From assembly GCF_004349145.1 (NCBI RefSeq), contig NZ_SMFO01000001.1, positions 434,001 to 498,000 of the forward strand: a stretch of 64,000 nt of DNA, read 5' to 3'. The position numbers and the translations under genes were made by a program. Shown piece after piece: positions 9,642 to 19,909 of this stretch (positions are counted from its first letter, which is position 1; the number at the start of each line of letters is the position of its first letter). This stretch comes from Flavobacterium hiemivividum. Lineage in GTDB: Bacteria > Bacteroidota > Bacteroidia > Flavobacteriales > Flavobacteriaceae. The notes beneath the pieces were generated by a model. That model did no database searches. It saw nothing but the letters and a program-made list of their open reading frames with translations, and had not been told where the DNA came from.

Positions 9642-9661
9642 AATATGTAGAAAATTAAATT

Positions 9662-12562
9662 TTATTTCAATTTCTTTTTGATTGCAACTTCGTGGTACGC
9701 TTCAATAACATCTCTTTCTTCAATGTCATTGAATCCTTTAATTTGAATACCACAATCATAACCCTTAGCCACTTCTTTAACATCATCCTTAAATCGTTTC
9801 AAAGCACTAAGCTCACCAGCGTGAACTACAACACCGTCACGAATAATTCTGATCTTAGCATTTCTAGCTATTTTACCATCCATAACCATACAACCTGCAA
9901 TAGATCCTACTTTAGAAATTTTGAATATCTCTCTAATTTCGGCAGTACCTAGTACTTCCTCTTTCATCTCAGGAGCAAGCATTCCTTCCATTGCATCTTT
10001 CAAGTCATCGATTGCTGCATAGATAATAGAATAGTAACGGATATCGATTTCTTCTTTATCAGCAAGCTGTCTTGCATTTCCTGCAGGACGAACGTTAAAT
10101 CCGATAATGATCGCGTCAGAAGCAGAAGCCAACATAACGTCAGTTTCAGTAATCGCTCCAACACCTTTATGTATAATGTTAATTTGAATTTCTTCAGTAG
10201 ATAATTTAGAGAACGAATCAGATAGCGCTTCAACAGAACCATCAACATCACCCTTAAGGATCACGTTCAATTCTTTAAACTGACCTAATGCAATTCTACG
10301 TCCAATCTCATCTAATGTAATATGACGTTGTGTACGAACTGATTGCTCACGCATCAACTGAGAACGTTTAGATGCAATTTGTTTTGCTTCTTTTTCTTCT
10401 TCGAAAATATTAAACTTATCACCAGCTGTCGCTGCACCATCAAGACCTAAAACTGATACTGGAGTAGAAGGACCTGCTGAAGTAACAATATTACCTCTCT
10501 CATCATGCATGGCTTTAATTTTACCATGATGCTTACCAGCTAACATATAATCTCCTACTTTAAGAGTACCATGTTGTACTAATATCGTAGAAACATATCC
10601 TTTCCCTTTATCAAGGAAGGCTTCAACTACTGTTCCTTGCGCTTCTTTATTAGGATTAGATTTTAAATCTAAAACTTCAGCTTCAAGTAAAACTTTTTCC
10701 AATAATTCCTTTACACCTGTACCTACTTTTGCAGAGATATCATGAGATTGAAATTTACCACCCCAGTCTTCCACAAGTAAATTCATACCTGCTAATTTCT
10801 CTTTAATTTTTTCAGGGTTTGAATTTGGCTTATCTACCTTATTGATAGCAAATATAATTGGCACACCTGCTGCTTGAGCATGGCTTATTGCTTCTTTTGT
10901 TTGTGGCATGATATCATCATCCGCAGCAATTACAATAATAGCAATGTCTGTTACTTGAGCACCACGTGCACGCATCGCGGTAAACGCCTCGTGACCCGGT
11001 GTATCTAAGAAAGCAATTTTTTGACCATTATCTAAAGTTACTCCGTATGCACCAATATGTTGTGTAATTCCTCCAGACTCACCAGCGATAACATTTTCTT
11101 TACGTATGTAATCCAGTAAAGATGTTTTACCGTGATCGACGTGACCCATTACGGTAACAATAGGAGCTCTAAAAACTAAATCTTCTTCTCTATCTTCAAC
11201 GACCGTAATCGCGTCTTCGATATCAACAGTTATAAATTCAACTTCATAACCAAACTCATCAGCTACAATTGTTAAAGTTTCTGCGTCAAGACGTTGATTC
11301 ATGGTAACCATGATTCCAAGTGACATACAAGTACCAATTACTTTAGTAATAGGCACATCCATCATGATTGCAATTTCACCAACAGTAACAAATTCAGTAA
11401 CCTTAATAGTCTTACTTCCTTCGTCTATTGCTCTTTGCTCTTCATCAGATTTCTGACGGTGCGTATCTCTTTTATCTCTTCTGTATTTAGCCGCTTTAGA
11501 TTTCCCTCCTTTTTTACCTTGAAGTTTTTCTAAAGTCTCCCGAATTTGGTTTTTTACTTCCTCTTCAGTAGGCTCCACTTTTGCAACAATCGCAGGCCTG
11601 TTTCCTCTTACAAATCCAGGTCTTGAACTTCTGTTCGCATTAAAACCAGCACCACCAACATTTGGCGTAATCTTATTAGGATTTGGTGCACCAGGAACTC
11701 CAGGAGGTCTAGGCGTGCCCGGTTTAGGAGCAATTCTTTTGCGTTTATTTTTATTAGCCGCTCCAGCAGCTCCAACAGCGCCAGGCTTATTTGGAGTGAT
11801 TTTTGGCTCTTCTTTCTTCTTTTTCGGTTTATTAAACTGAGACAAATCGATAGTTTGTCCTGTTAATTTTGTCCCTGATAATTTCTGATATTGAGTTGTA
11901 ATAGCTTCCTCAACCGGAGCTTCGTCCGTTTTAGGAGCCGCTTTTTGTTCAGCAACAACAACTTTTTTATCTTCTTTTACTGGTTCCTTCACCACTTCTT
12001 TTGCTGGTTCTTTAGTTTCGACAACAGGTTTTACCTCTTTTTTGTCTGCAACAACTTTTTCTTGAACCACTTCTTTTTCAACTGGTTTTTCTGTCGAAGT
12101 CTTAGCTTTAGGTGCTTCCGATTTTTCGGCAACAACAGGAGGAGCCGGAGGAGTTGGCGTAACTGGCGCTGGAACAGCTGCAGCAGCTTTTTTAGGATTT
12201 AGATCGATTTTCCCTACTTGAACAGGTCCCGCTATAACAGCTCTCGCTTTTACAACTTCTTGTTGTTGTTTAAGAATTGCTTCGTCGTGTTTGCGTTTCT
12301 CTTCGATTTCTTTCTCTCTCTCAACACGTAAAGCCTCTTTCTCTTTCCTTTTCTCTTCTCCTACTTCTTTTGAAGCCTCTTTTTTACCTCTGTCACCCGC
12401 AAATTGACCGCACAAGACATTGTATACATCATCAGAAATTTTTGTGTTTGGATTTGCTTCAATAGCAATTCCTTTATCTTTTAGATAATCCACAGCTCTT
12501 TCCAAAGAAATATTCAATTCCCTTAAAACTTTGTTTATTCTAATAATTCTCTCTTCAGACAT
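9662..12562 (-). CDS. infB: Translation initiation factor IF-2
   Basis: GTPase that brings initiator fMet-tRNA to the 30S ribosome. In the 966 residues, an N-terminal IF2_N domain (about 1-55) is followed by a long low-complexity linker rich in K, E, A, P and V (about 60-340). The G domain starts near residue 465, with [31 protein letters not shown] and SAK motifs, and the beta-barrel and C-terminal domains follow. The length suits Bacteroidota IF-2. It is the last gene of the rimP-nusA-infB operon, 112 bases after nusA, and is followed by a terminator. Confidence 0.98.
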   Translation of the reverse strand: MSEERIIRINKVLRELNISLERAVDYLKDKGIAIEANPNTKISDDVYNVLCGQFAGDRGKKEASKEVGEEKRKEKEALRVEREKEIEEKRKHDEAILKQQQEVVKARAVIAGPVQVGKIDLNPKKAAAAVPAPVTPTPPAPPVVAEKSEAPKAKTSTEKPVEKEVVQEKVVADKKEVKPVVETKEPAKEVVKEPVKEDKKVVVAEQKAAPKTDEAPVEEAITTQYQKLSGTKLTGQTIDLSQFNKPKKKKEEPKITPNKPGAVGAAGAANKNKRKRIAPKPGTPRPPGVPGAPNPNKITPNVGGAGFNANRSSRPGFVRGNRPAIVAKVEPTEEEVKNQIRETLEKLQGKKGGKSKAAKYRRDKRDTHRQKSDEEQRAIDEGSKTIKVTEFVTVGEIAIMMDVPITKVIGTCMSLGIMVTMNQRLDAETLTIVADEFGYEVEFITVDIEDAITVVEDREEDLVFRAPIVTVMGHVDHGKTSLLDYIRKENVIAGESGGITQHIGAYGVTLDNGQKIAFLDTPGHEAFTAMRARGAQVTDIAIIVIAADDDIMPQTKEAISHAQAAGVPIIFAINKVDKPNSNPEKIKEKLAGMNLLVEDWGGKFQSHDISAKVGTGVKELLEKVLLEAEVLDLKSNPNKEAQGTVVEAFLDKGKGYVSTILVQHGTLKVGDYMLAGKHHGKIKAMHDERGNIVTSAGPSTPVSVLGLDGAATAGDKFNIFEEEKEAKQIASKRSQLMREQSVRTQRHITLDEIGRRIALGQFKELNVILKGDVDGSVEALSDSFSKLSTEEIQINIIHKGVGAITETDVMLASASDAIIIGFNVRPAGNARQLADKEEIDIRYYSIIYAAIDDLKDAMEGMLAPEMKEEVLGTAEIREIFKISKVGSIAGCMVMDGKIARNAKIRIIRDGVVVHAGELSALKRFKDDVKEVAKGYDCGIQIKGFNDIEERDVIEAYHEVAIKKKLK

Positions 12563-12674
12563 AAAACCTTTTTATTATTACCTTTTTTGTTATTCCTCGC
12601 TTTACTTTCAACTCGCTATCTATCGAGTAAAAATTAATTGTAAAGCGGCATGTTTATCGTTGAAGATCTATTGA

Positions 12675-13928
12675 CTAACTGTCAAATTCTTCTTTCAATA
12701 TTCTCATTACATCTAGAATTGTTTCCTCTTCTAGATCTGTTCGTCTTACTAAATCCTCCACTTCTTGCTTTAAGATACTTTTTGCTGTATCCAAACCAAT
12801 TTTTGCAAATTCTTCAATAACCCAGCTTTCGATTTCATCTGAAAATTCTGTTAATTCAACATCATCTTCATCAGCAGTTGCACCAGCAACATCGCCTTCA
12901 CGTATAACATCTAACTCATAACCAGTCAAAAGACCCGCTAATCTAATGTTGTGTCCACCTCTACCAATCGCTTTTGAAACTTCTTCTAGTTTCAAGAAAA
13001 CCTCTGCTCTTTTAGTCTCTTCATTTATCTTAATAGATGATACTTTTGCAGGGCTTAAAGCTCTTGTAATATATAATTGAATGTTACTTGTATAATTAAT
13101 AACATCTATATTTTCATTTCCTAATTCACGAACAATTCCATGAATACGGGATCCTTTCATACCTACACAGGCACCAACTGGATCAATTCTATCGTCGTAA
13201 GTTTCTACAGCTACTTTTGCTTTTTCGCCTGGAATCCTTACCACATTTTTAACCATAATTAAGCCGTCAAAAACTTCAGGAATTTCTTGTTCAAACAATT
13301 TCTCTAAAAACTTCTCTGAAGTTCTAGACATAATAATTTGAGGCTTATTCCCTTTTAATTCAACGCTTTCAATGATTCCACGCACATTATCTCCTTTACG
13401 GAAAAAATCAGATGGAATTTGTTTCTCTTTTGGCAAAACAATTTCGTTCCCTTCGTCATCTACTAAAATAACAACTCTAGGTCTTACATGATGCACTTCG
13501 GCAGTATAAATCTCTCCCGTTAAATCTTTAAATTGCTTGTAAAGATTTGTATTGTCATGTTCGTGGATTTTCGAAATTAGATTCTGACGTAAAGCCAAAA
13601 TTGCTCTTCTTCCTAAATCTATCAATTTCACTTCTTCAGAAACCTCTTCACCAATTTCAAAGTCAGCTTCGATTCTTCTAGCTTCTGTTAACGTAATTTC
13701 TTCGTTTTCAAAATCTAAATCTTCATCTGCAACAATAACTCTTCGTCTCCAAATTTCCATATCTCCTTTATCAGGATTTATAATAATATCGAAATTATCG
13801 TCTGAACCATATTTTTTCTTCAATGCATTTCTAAATACATCTTCTAAAATGGCCATAAGCGTTACACGATCAATAAGTTTATCATCTTTAAACTCTGAGA
13901 ATGAATCGATTAATGCTAAGTTTTCCAT
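12675..13928 (-). CDS. nusA: Transcription termination/antitermination factor NusA
   Basis: RNA polymerase-binding factor that modulates pausing, termination and antitermination. In the 417 residues the order is an N-terminal polymerase-binding domain (about 1-130), an S1 domain (about 135-205) and two KH domains, with GACVGMKGSRI and AIGRGGHNIRLA as the KH signature loops. A short acidic C-terminus follows without the duplicated AR repeats of the E. coli protein, which is normal in this phylum. It starts 13 bases after rimP. Confidence 0.97.
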   Translation of the reverse strand: MENLALIDSFSEFKDDKLIDRVTLMAILEDVFRNALKKKYGSDDNFDIIINPDKGDMEIWRRRVIVADEDLDFENEEITLTEARRIEADFEIGEEVSEEVKLIDLGRRAILALRQNLISKIHEHDNTNLYKQFKDLTGEIYTAEVHHVRPRVVILVDDEGNEIVLPKEKQIPSDFFRKGDNVRGIIESVELKGNKPQIIMSRTSEKFLEKLFEQEIPEVFDGLIMVKNVVRIPGEKAKVAVETYDDRIDPVGACVGMKGSRIHGIVRELGNENIDVINYTSNIQLYITRALSPAKVSSIKINEETKRAEVFLKLEEVSKAIGRGGHNIRLAGLLTGYELDVIREGDVAGATADEDDVELTEFSDEIESWVIEEFAKIGLDTAKSILKQEVEDLVRRTDLEEETILDVMRILKEEFDS

Positions 13929-13941
13929 GCGAATTCTTTAA

Positions 13942-14406
13942 TTAAAATGTTACTGTAACAATTGCTTCTTTTATATCTGCGTAAGGAATCTGTAGCGTCT
14001 TTTCAACAGTCTCTTTCCCCTTACCTATCTTTTTAGGCTCTCTTGCTTTCCACGACAAAATTACAAAATCATCATTAGCTTCCACTAACTCCGCTTCAAT
14101 ATTTTCTGTATTAGTTTTCACAATCAAGGTTCTACCTATATTTTTCTTGTATTGTCTGATTTTCTTCAACGGCGAAGAAACCCCTGCTGAGGCCACTTCC
14201 ATTGAATAATCTTGCTCTTCCCTATCTAAACTTGCGTCTATTGAACGACTGATATCAATACAGTCCTGCAATACCACACCATTATCATCGTCTAAAGTTA
14301 TAATAACTTTAAAAGCATCAGTAATGGTAAGGTCTATCAAGAAAAGCGACGGCTTTTCTGCAAGAGCTTCAGTCAACAATAAATTTACTTTTTCTTTAAA
14401 TGTCAT
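13942..14406 (-). CDS. rimP: Ribosome maturation factor RimP
   Basis: Assists 30S subunit maturation. With the start at 14406 the protein is 154 residues ([15 protein letters not shown] onward). It has the RimP alpha/beta N-domain with the [10 protein letters not shown] and Y-S-M-E-V-A-S-A-G segments and an Sm-like C-domain. A start at 14430 is also open, but it would place the first codons inside a hairpin and add eight unusual residues, so I prefer 14406. It heads the rimP-nusA-infB operon. Confidence 0.93.
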   Translation of the reverse strand: MTFKEKVNLLLTEALAEKPSLFLIDLTITDAFKVIITLDDDNGVVLQDCIDISRSIDASLDREEQDYSMEVASAGVSSPLKKIRQYKKNIGRTLIVKTNTENIEAELVEANDDFVILSWKAREPKKIGKGKETVEKTLQIPYADIKEAIVTVTF

Positions 14407-14415
14407 ATTTTTTAT

Positions 14416-14441
14416 AAAAAGAGGGGACATTTAGTCCCCTC
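14416..14441 (-). promoter_or_regulatory. Terminator-like hairpin in the rimP-nusA-infB leader
   Basis: On the minus strand GAGGGGAC (14441-14434) pairs perfectly with GTCCCCTC (14428-14421) around a five-base loop, and TTTTTAT follows. It lies between the presumed start of transcription (about 14466) and the rimP ATG (14406). It has the form of an intrinsic terminator pointing into the operon. No gene ends here on that strand, so it is a candidate attenuator or 5' stabilising structure. Confidence 0.6.
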
Positions 14442-14469
14442 ATTATCTAGATTTTAATAAATAACGGTG

Positions 14470-14477
14470 CAAATATA
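14470..14477 (-). promoter_or_regulatory. -7 box of the rimP operon
   Basis: TATATTTG on the minus strand matches TAnnTTTG exactly, about 64 bases upstream of the rimP ATG. I see no TTG at the usual -33 distance. Confidence 0.5.
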
Positions 14478-14502
14478 GTGTTTTTTTTATAATTTAAATT
14501 GA

Positions 14503-14533
14503 TTGCGTGCCGTAAAAATAATTCTTATCTTTA
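14503..14533 (+). promoter_or_regulatory. Probable promoter of the universal stress protein gene
   Basis: TTG at 14503-14505, a 20-base spacer and TATCTTTA at 14526-14533 (one mismatch to TAnnTTTG). Transcription would begin near 14537, so the upstream ATG at 14537 is at or before the mRNA end and the ATG at 14582 is the likelier start. Confidence 0.5.
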
Positions 14534-14581
14534 TGCATGGCAGAAAATAACGAATTTTCCCATAATTTAATCTATCTAATT

Positions 14582-15406
14582 ATGAAACGAATTTTAGTTC
14601 CAACGGATTTTTCAGAGCATGCCGAAAACGCATTGAAGGTCGCCGCACAAATTGCAATAAAAAACAATTCCGAAATATTCCTGCTCCATTTATTAGAAAT
14701 CCCTACCCAATTGAACGATGCCATAACTGGAGCCGCAAGCATTCCTGAAGTCATGTTATTCATGAAAAAAGCAAAAGAAGCACTCCGAAAATTAAAAGAA
14801 AAAGACTATCTAAAAGACATTCAAGTAACTGAAAAACTGCGGTTTGAAAGAGCGTTTGACGGTATCTTATCTTGCAGTAATGAAAACGAAATTGATTTAA
14901 TCGTTATGGGATCACACGGTATCTCTGGAATAGAAGAAGTGTTAATCGGATCTAATACCGAAAAAGTAGTTCGATTATCAGACGCTCCCGTTTTAGTAAT
15001 TAAAAAAGGCACCAAGGAGTTAAAAGGTACAAATTTTGTTTTCGCATCTGATTTTTCGAAAGAAATAAAAAAACCATTTAAAAAAATGATTGAGTTCAGC
15101 AAAATATTTGACGCAAAATTAAACTTAGTAATGATTTGCTCTCCCAATAGCTTTAAACCAACCGCTCTTTCTGAAAAAATAATGAATGATTTCATAACTG
15201 AATACAATATCACCAATTATTCCACACATATTTATAACGATGTTAATATCGAACAAGGAATTATTAATTTCTCTAATTCAGTCAATGCTAATTTAATAGG
15301 ACTATGCACCCACGGAAGAACCGGTTTAGCCCATTTCTTCACTGGAAGTATTAGTGAGGATTTAGTGAATCACGCAGTAAGACCGGTAATCACTTTCAAA
15401 ATATAA
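14582..15406 (+). CDS. Universal stress protein, tandem UspA domains
   Basis: Cytoplasmic stress protein with two Usp domains (about residues 1-145 and 150-274). The first begins with MKRILVPTDFSEHA and carries the nucleotide-binding pattern G-S-H-G followed by G-S. The second has THGRTG followed by G-S. Both therefore look able to bind ATP. An upstream in-frame ATG at 14537 would add 15 residues unlike the family. The gene is monocistronic and divergent from the rimP operon. The ligand and physiological role cannot be told from sequence. Confidence 0.92.
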   Translation: MKRILVPTDFSEHAENALKVAAQIAIKNNSEIFLLHLLEIPTQLNDAITGAASIPEVMLFMKKAKEALRKLKEKDYLKDIQVTEKLRFERAFDGILSCSNENEIDLIVMGSHGISGIEEVLIGSNTEKVVRLSDAPVLVIKKGTKELKGTNFVFASDFSKEIKKPFKKMIEFSKIFDAKLNLVMICSPNSFKPTALSEKIMNDFITEYNITNYSTHIYNDVNIEQGIINFSNSVNANLIGLCTHGRTGLAHFFTGSISEDLVNHAVRPVITFKI

Positions 15407-15499
15407 AATTATAATTATACAATTCTGAAATTTTCAAATTACGCTTGTCTAAAAATCGGATTTTACGATTTCATTTTTTTTTAAATATATTCCAAAAAA

Positions 15500-15529
15500 A
15501 AAAAAGCCTCTCAAATTGAGAGGCTTTTG
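15500..15529 (-). terminator. Terminator after tRNA-Gln
   Basis: GCCTCTC pairs with GAGAGGC, flanked by AAAA/TTTT and, on the minus strand, a long T-tract (plus-strand A-tract 15494-15505). It starts one base past the tRNA end and may also stop transcripts of the stress protein gene from the other side. Confidence 0.8.
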
Positions 15530-15600
15530 TTGGTCTACAAGGACTCGAACCTTGAACGACTGCACCAAAAACAGTTGTGTTACCATTACACCATAGACCA
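15530..15600 (-). tRNA. tRNA-Gln (anticodon TTG)
   Basis: The minus strand folds as a complete cloverleaf. TGGTCTA pairs with TAGACCA in the acceptor stem, GTGT with ACAC in the D-arm, and the anticodon stem carries the loop TTTTGGT with TTG at positions 34-36. The T-arm is CAAGG/CCTTG with TTCGAGT. CCA is not encoded. It has its own promoter and terminator. Confidence 0.95.
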
Positions 15601-15620
15601 TCAGTGTTGCTTAGCGAGTG

Positions 15621-15650
15621 CAAATTTATAATTAAATTCAGTTTGCGCAA
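15621..15650 (-). promoter_or_regulatory. Promoter of tRNA-Gln
   Basis: On the minus strand TTG at 15650-15648, a 19-base spacer and TAAATTTG at 15628-15621, an exact match to the Bacteroidota consensus. Transcription would start about 17 bases before the mature tRNA. Confidence 0.7.
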
Positions 15651-15837
15651 ACTTTTTTAGAACTTTTTTTCAAAAATTTTTCGATTTAAATTAAATCTTT
15701 TCAAGCAGGCGTTGAAAAATACTTATAATCAATAGATTACCAAAATGAATACTTTGACAGAAATTTTCGATATTCTTTCTTCCCTTAACTAAAAAAACAT
15801 TTTCTTTGTAGATTAAAGTATAACTAAAATTCAATAC

Positions 15838-18800
15838 ATGAATAAGGCGGCATTTAATTTCAATAAATGGAATACGATTATAGGTTGGTTTACATTTCTA
15901 ATCGCATTAATAACTTATACACTTACAGTTGAACCCACAATGAGTTTTTGGGATTGTGGAGAATATATCGCTACTGCTGCAAAACTTCAAGTAGGCCACC
16001 CGCCAGGAGCGCCATTGTTTCAAATGATTGGTGCCTTTTTTGCCATGTTTGCTTCCAATGACGAAAATATCGCCTTAATGGTAAATATGACCTCTGTCGT
16101 TTCAAGCTCCTTTACTATTTTATTGATGTTTTGGTCCTCTTCGATGATTTTGAAAAAATTAATTTCAAGAATTGCAGAACCAAATTTAAAAGAGGACGAC
16201 GCTAATCAAATAAACAAAAGCAATGCTATTGTAATTCTAGGAAGTTCTTTTGTTGGCGCCTTAGCTTATACTTATTCTGATAGTTTTTGGTACAATGCTG
16301 TAGAAGCCGAAGTATATGCAATGGCCTCTTTATTTATTGCCTTACTTTTCTGGTTAGGATTACGCTGGGAACAAGACATGGATACACCTCGAGGAAATCG
16401 ATGGTTATTGCTAATTTCCTTAGTTATCGGATTGTCATTTGGAGTTCACTTTATGGCTCTTTTAACGATTCCTTCAATTGGATTATTATACTTTTTCAAA
16501 CATTACAAAACGGTTACGGTAAAGAACTTCATCATTGCAAATGTTGTAGTAATTTCCATTTTATTGTTTATTTTCAAATTATTACTGCCATTAACCATGA
16601 CTTTCTTTGCAGGAACAGAGGTTTTTACAGTTAATAGCCTTGGAATGCCTTTTAACTCGGGAACCATCCTAGTTGCAATATTACTAGCAGCTGCTTTTTA
16701 CTTTGGTTTAAAATACACTAACAATAAAGGACTTATAACCTACAACACCTTAATTTTATGTATTTTATTTGTTTTAATTGGGTTTTCAACCTGGACAATG
16801 CTTCCTATTCGCGCCAATGCTAATGTGATCATAAATGAAAACAAGCCTTCAGATGCACGCGAGGTTCTAGCCTACTACAATAGAGAGCAATATGGCTCTA
16901 ATGCTTTGTTTTATGGCGCTCAATACACTGAAGTTTTTGCTGGTTTAGACAAAGACAAACCTTACCTTGACAAAGCTCCCAACTATGAAAGAAACTACAT
17001 AACTGGGAAATACGAAATTGTAAATAATTTCAAAAATGCCTTACAAAATAGTGATGATAATCATAAAACTATTTTACCGAGAATGTGGAGCACGGATCAT
17101 ATCGCTAATTATATGAACTTTACCAATGCACCTCATTTTGAGCTAAATCCAAATTATCCTTACGAGGATGACTTAGCAAAATACGGAATCGATGTAAACA
17201 CTCTGTCCGAAGAAGATTATCACAAAGCTATTGCTCAGTTAAAAAATGAGATTCAAAAAACAGTATCAGAATTTAGAAATGCATACGCTCAAAAACAGAT
17301 TGATAATGATGGCTATGTAAAATTCCTAAAAAGTTACGGCGAATATCTTATTATAGACAAACCTACAGCTATAGACAATTTAAGCTATATGTTCGAATAC
17401 CAGTTTGGCTATATGTACTGGAGGTATTTGATGTGGAACTTTGTAGGTCGTCAGAACGACATACAAGGACGCTACGACAATCAAAACGGAAACTGGATTA
17501 GTGGAATAAAAATCTTAGACGAATTGCATGTGGGCTCTCAAGACAACCTGCCAGAAGACGCACTTAACAACAAAGGCCGTAACACTTACTATTTCCTACC
17601 TTTTATTTTAGGCCTTATCGGTCTAATGTTTCACGCAACTAAAGATCGTAAAAGTTTTTATGTGTTATTGACGCTATTCCTATTCACCGGTTTTGCCTTA
17701 AAAATATATCTAAATGAACGACCTTTTGAACCTCGAGAAAGAGATTATGCTTTAGTAGGATCTTTTTATGTCTTTGCGATTTGGATCGGTTTTGGAGTAT
17801 ATGCGCTTTACGACAGCCTTAAAAAACATCTAGCTCCAAAAATAGCAGGCCCCATACTTATTGCAGCAAGTTTATTAGCCGCTCCAGTACTTATGGCGTC
17901 CCAAAACTGGGATGATCATGACCGTTCTGGAAAGTACACAGCAACAGCAATGGCAAAAGCCTACCTTGACTCTTGTGACCCTGATGGAATTTTGTTCACA
18001 ATAGGTGATAACGACACCTTCCCATTATGGTATGCTCAAGAAATAGAACACGTAAGGACCGATGTTAAAATCGTGAACACTAGTCTTTTTATGACAGATT
18101 GGTACATCGACCAGATGAAAACGAAGACATACGAATCTGATCCGTTACCAATTTCTTTTACTCATGATCAATACGTGGGTGACAAACTGGATTATGTGGT
18201 TCATATTCCAAAAACCGAAAGCAGATGGGATATTAAAGATTTCATGGACTTCATTAAAAATCCAAAATCTACAGTTCAAATGCAGAACGGGCAGACGATT
18301 CACTTCTATCCAACAAATAAGATTAGAGTTCCTGTTGATAAGGCGGCAATCATAAAAAACAAAGTTGTAGCACCTCAGTACTATGATTCTATTGTTCCTT
18401 ACATCGACATCGATATTAAAGGAAACGCCTTGTATAAAAACCGTCTAATGATGTTAGATATTGTTGCAAACAACGACTGGAAAAGACCTATTTTCTTTAG
18501 CCCCGGCGCTTTTGACGATGAAGATTACCTATGGATGAAGGACTTCCTTCAACTTGACGGAATGGTTTATAAATTAGTTCCTGTGCGAACGGCGATCCAA
18601 AAAGATGGTAGCCCGTTAGATATGGGACAAATTGATTCAGAAAAAATGTATACCAATGTCATGAAATGGGAATGGGGAAATAGTGATAGCGACAAAATCT
18701 ACCACGATCCGGAAACCAGAAGAGAAAGCATCACCTATAGAACAAATCTAGCCCGATTGATGGATCAATTGATTCTTGAGAAAAAGTTTGACAAAGCTAA

Positions 18801-19149
18801 AAAGATTATCGATCTAGCTTTAACCAAAATGCCGTTAGATAAATTTGAATATTACTCCTTAGTAGAACCTTTCACAAAAGGATATTACCAAGTGGGCGAA
18901 AAAGCCAAAGCACAACGGCTTCTAGAGAAATTGATGGCTAAGTACAAAGACAATCTAAATTACTATAGTAAGATTAAGTCTTCGGAGCAATCAAGTTTAG
19001 CCATAGATATCATCACAGACCTGGAGCGCTACAGAAGCTTACTACAGGTAATGAAAGAAAATGGAGATATTAATTTCTACAACAAAAACAAAACTGTATT
19101 TAATACTTATATCGAAATGTTTGAAGGTTTCGGAAGAGAAAAAGAATAA
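15838..19149 (+). CDS. DUF2723 multi-membrane protein (GT117-like glycosyltransferase)
   Basis: Large inner-membrane protein of 1103 residues. The N-terminal third is the DUF2723 domain with the signature ending in W-D-C-G-E-Y-I (about residue 40), an acidic motif in the first extracytoplasmic loop as in PMT-type glycosyltransferases, followed by about ten hydrophobic segments. Further helices lie around residues 580-690, and a soluble C-terminal part (about 700-1103) ends in TPR-like helices. The family is common in Bacteroidota and is thought to glycosylate exported substrates; the substrate here is unknown. The gene is followed by a terminator. Confidence 0.88.
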   Translation: MNKAAFNFNKWNTIIGWFTFLIALITYTLTVEPTMSFWDCGEYIATAAKLQVGHPPGAPLFQMIGAFFAMFASNDENIALMVNMTSVVSSSFTILLMFWSSSMILKKLISRIAEPNLKEDDANQINKSNAIVILGSSFVGALAYTYSDSFWYNAVEAEVYAMASLFIALLFWLGLRWEQDMDTPRGNRWLLLISLVIGLSFGVHFMALLTIPSIGLLYFFKHYKTVTVKNFIIANVVVISILLFIFKLLLPLTMTFFAGTEVFTVNSLGMPFNSGTILVAILLAAAFYFGLKYTNNKGLITYNTLILCILFVLIGFSTWTMLPIRANANVIINENKPSDAREVLAYYNREQYGSNALFYGAQYTEVFAGLDKDKPYLDKAPNYERNYITGKYEIVNNFKNALQNSDDNHKTILPRMWSTDHIANYMNFTNAPHFELNPNYPYEDDLAKYGIDVNTLSEEDYHKAIAQLKNEIQKTVSEFRNAYAQKQIDNDGYVKFLKSYGEYLIIDKPTAIDNLSYMFEYQFGYMYWRYLMWNFVGRQNDIQGRYDNQNGNWISGIKILDELHVGSQDNLPEDALNNKGRNTYYFLPFILGLIGLMFHATKDRKSFYVLLTLFLFTGFALKIYLNERPFEPRERDYALVGSFYVFAIWIGFGVYALYDSLKKHLAPKIAGPILIAASLLAAPVLMASQNWDDHDRSGKYTATAMAKAYLDSCDPDGILFTIGDNDTFPLWYAQEIEHVRTDVKIVNTSLFMTDWYIDQMKTKTYESDPLPISFTHDQYVGDKLDYVVHIPKTESRWDIKDFMDFIKNPKSTVQMQNGQTIHFYPTNKIRVPVDKAAIIKNKVVAPQYYDSIVPYIDIDIKGNALYKNRLMMLDIVANNDWKRPIFFSPGAFDDEDYLWMKDFLQLDGMVYKLVPVRTAIQKDGSPLDMGQIDSEKMYTNVMKWEWGNSDSDKIYHDPETRRESITYRTNLARLMDQLILEKKFDKAKKIIDLALTKMPLDKFEYYSLVEPFTKGYYQVGEKAKAQRLLEKLMAKYKDNLNYYSKIKSSEQSSLAIDIITDLERYRSLLQVMKENGDINFYNKNKTVFNTYIEMFEGFGREKE

Positions 19150-19173
19150 ATTAAATATTAGAAATATCCTCAA

Positions 19174-19213
19174 AAAAATGCAGCAAAAATTAGATTTTTT
19201 GCTGCATTTTTCT
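19174..19213 (+). terminator. Terminator after the DUF2723 gene
   Basis: AAAAATGCAGCAAAAA and TTTTTGCTGCATTTTT form a long perfect stem around a short loop, ending in a T-tract. Confidence 0.85.
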
Positions 19214-19214
19214 T

Positions 19215-19222
19215 TAAATTTG
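19215..19222 (+). promoter_or_regulatory. -7 box of the polysaccharide deacetylase gene
   Basis: TAAATTTG matches TAnnTTTG, placed directly after the preceding terminator and 18 bases before the ATG. No clear -33 box. Confidence 0.45.
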
Positions 19223-19240
19223 AGATAAACAGATACCAAG

Positions 19241-19888
19241 ATGAGCTTTTATTGGATAAAAACGCACTCCTTTATAAAGAAGCTATTCTCCCAATATATA
19301 TGGGACTATCCTACTACTGCAAAAAAAGTTTACCTGACATTTGATGACGGCCCTACTCCCGAAATCACAGAATGGGTATTGGAACAACTAGACATTCACA
19401 ATGCAAAAGCTACTTTTTTTTGTATTGGAAAAAACATTCAAGAATACCCCTTCATTTTCGAAAAAATACTACAAAAAAAGCATACCATCGGAAATCACAC
19501 TTTCAATCATTTGAACGGCTGGAAAACCACCACAGATGACTATCTTTCTAATATATCACTGTGCGAAAATGCAATTAGAAACAACACAACTACATCTAAA
19601 AGTTCCGTTTGTAAAACCTTCCGACCTCCCTATGGAAAAATTAAATCCACGCAAGCTAGAAAATTAAAGAAAGAAGGCTACGAAATTATTATGTGGGATA
19701 TTCTAAGCGCTGATTTTGACCAAACAATTACAAAAGAAAAGTGTTTGAAAAATGTGATTTCAAATATAAAACCGGGAAGTATCATTGTATTTCATGACAG
19801 TGTAAAGGCATTCAAGAATCTAGAATACACACTGCCAAAAGTATTGGATTATTTGAATAAAAACGACTTCAAATGTGAAGCTATTTAA
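19241..19888 (+). CDS. Polysaccharide deacetylase family protein (NodB domain)
   Basis: Metal-dependent carbohydrate esterase (CE4) of 215 residues. All NodB motifs are visible: T-F-D-D-G-P (about residue 33) with the catalytic and metal-binding aspartates, H-T-F-N-H (about 86) with two metal histidines, R-P-P-Y-G (about 128), W-D-I-L-S-A-D-F (about 150) and V-F-H-D-S (about 182). No clear signal peptide is seen, although the N-terminus is moderately hydrophobic. The substrate (peptidoglycan, chitin-like or a surface polysaccharide) cannot be told from sequence. Confidence 0.92.
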   Translation: MSFYWIKTHSFIKKLFSQYIWDYPTTAKKVYLTFDDGPTPEITEWVLEQLDIHNAKATFFCIGKNIQEYPFIFEKILQKKHTIGNHTFNHLNGWKTTTDDYLSNISLCENAIRNNTTTSKSSVCKTFRPPYGKIKSTQARKLKKEGYEIIMWDILSADFDQTITKEKCLKNVISNIKPGSIIVFHDSVKAFKNLEYTLPKVLDYLNKNDFKCEAI

Positions 19889-19909
19889 CAACAGACGTTA
19901 TATAAAAAA

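Larger units (their letters stand above)
8302..9661. other. 1.36 kb gene-poor region with decayed genes
   Basis: No intact gene. It holds two hairpin terminators, a 15-base inverted repeat with a GCA loop at 8421-8435, two broken coding remnants on the minus strand (8659-8944 and 9410-9589), AT-rich sequence with stops in all frames between them, and the infB terminator. Short plus-strand frames at 9192 and 9461 cross the remnants and do not look real. Confidence 0.7.

Noticed and set aside
9192-9643. Two short plus-strand frames of 60-66 codons
   Set aside because: They cross a decayed minus-strand RHS remnant, have no family character and no promoter or spacing that suggests a gene.
11891-12202. 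103-codon plus-strand frame opposite infB
   Set aside because: It mirrors the repetitive K/E/A linker of IF-2 and gives a Phe/Arg/Ser-rich product typical of an antisense shadow.
14407-14430. Longer N-terminus for RimP
   Set aside because: The first codons would lie inside the leader hairpin, and the residues do not fit the family.
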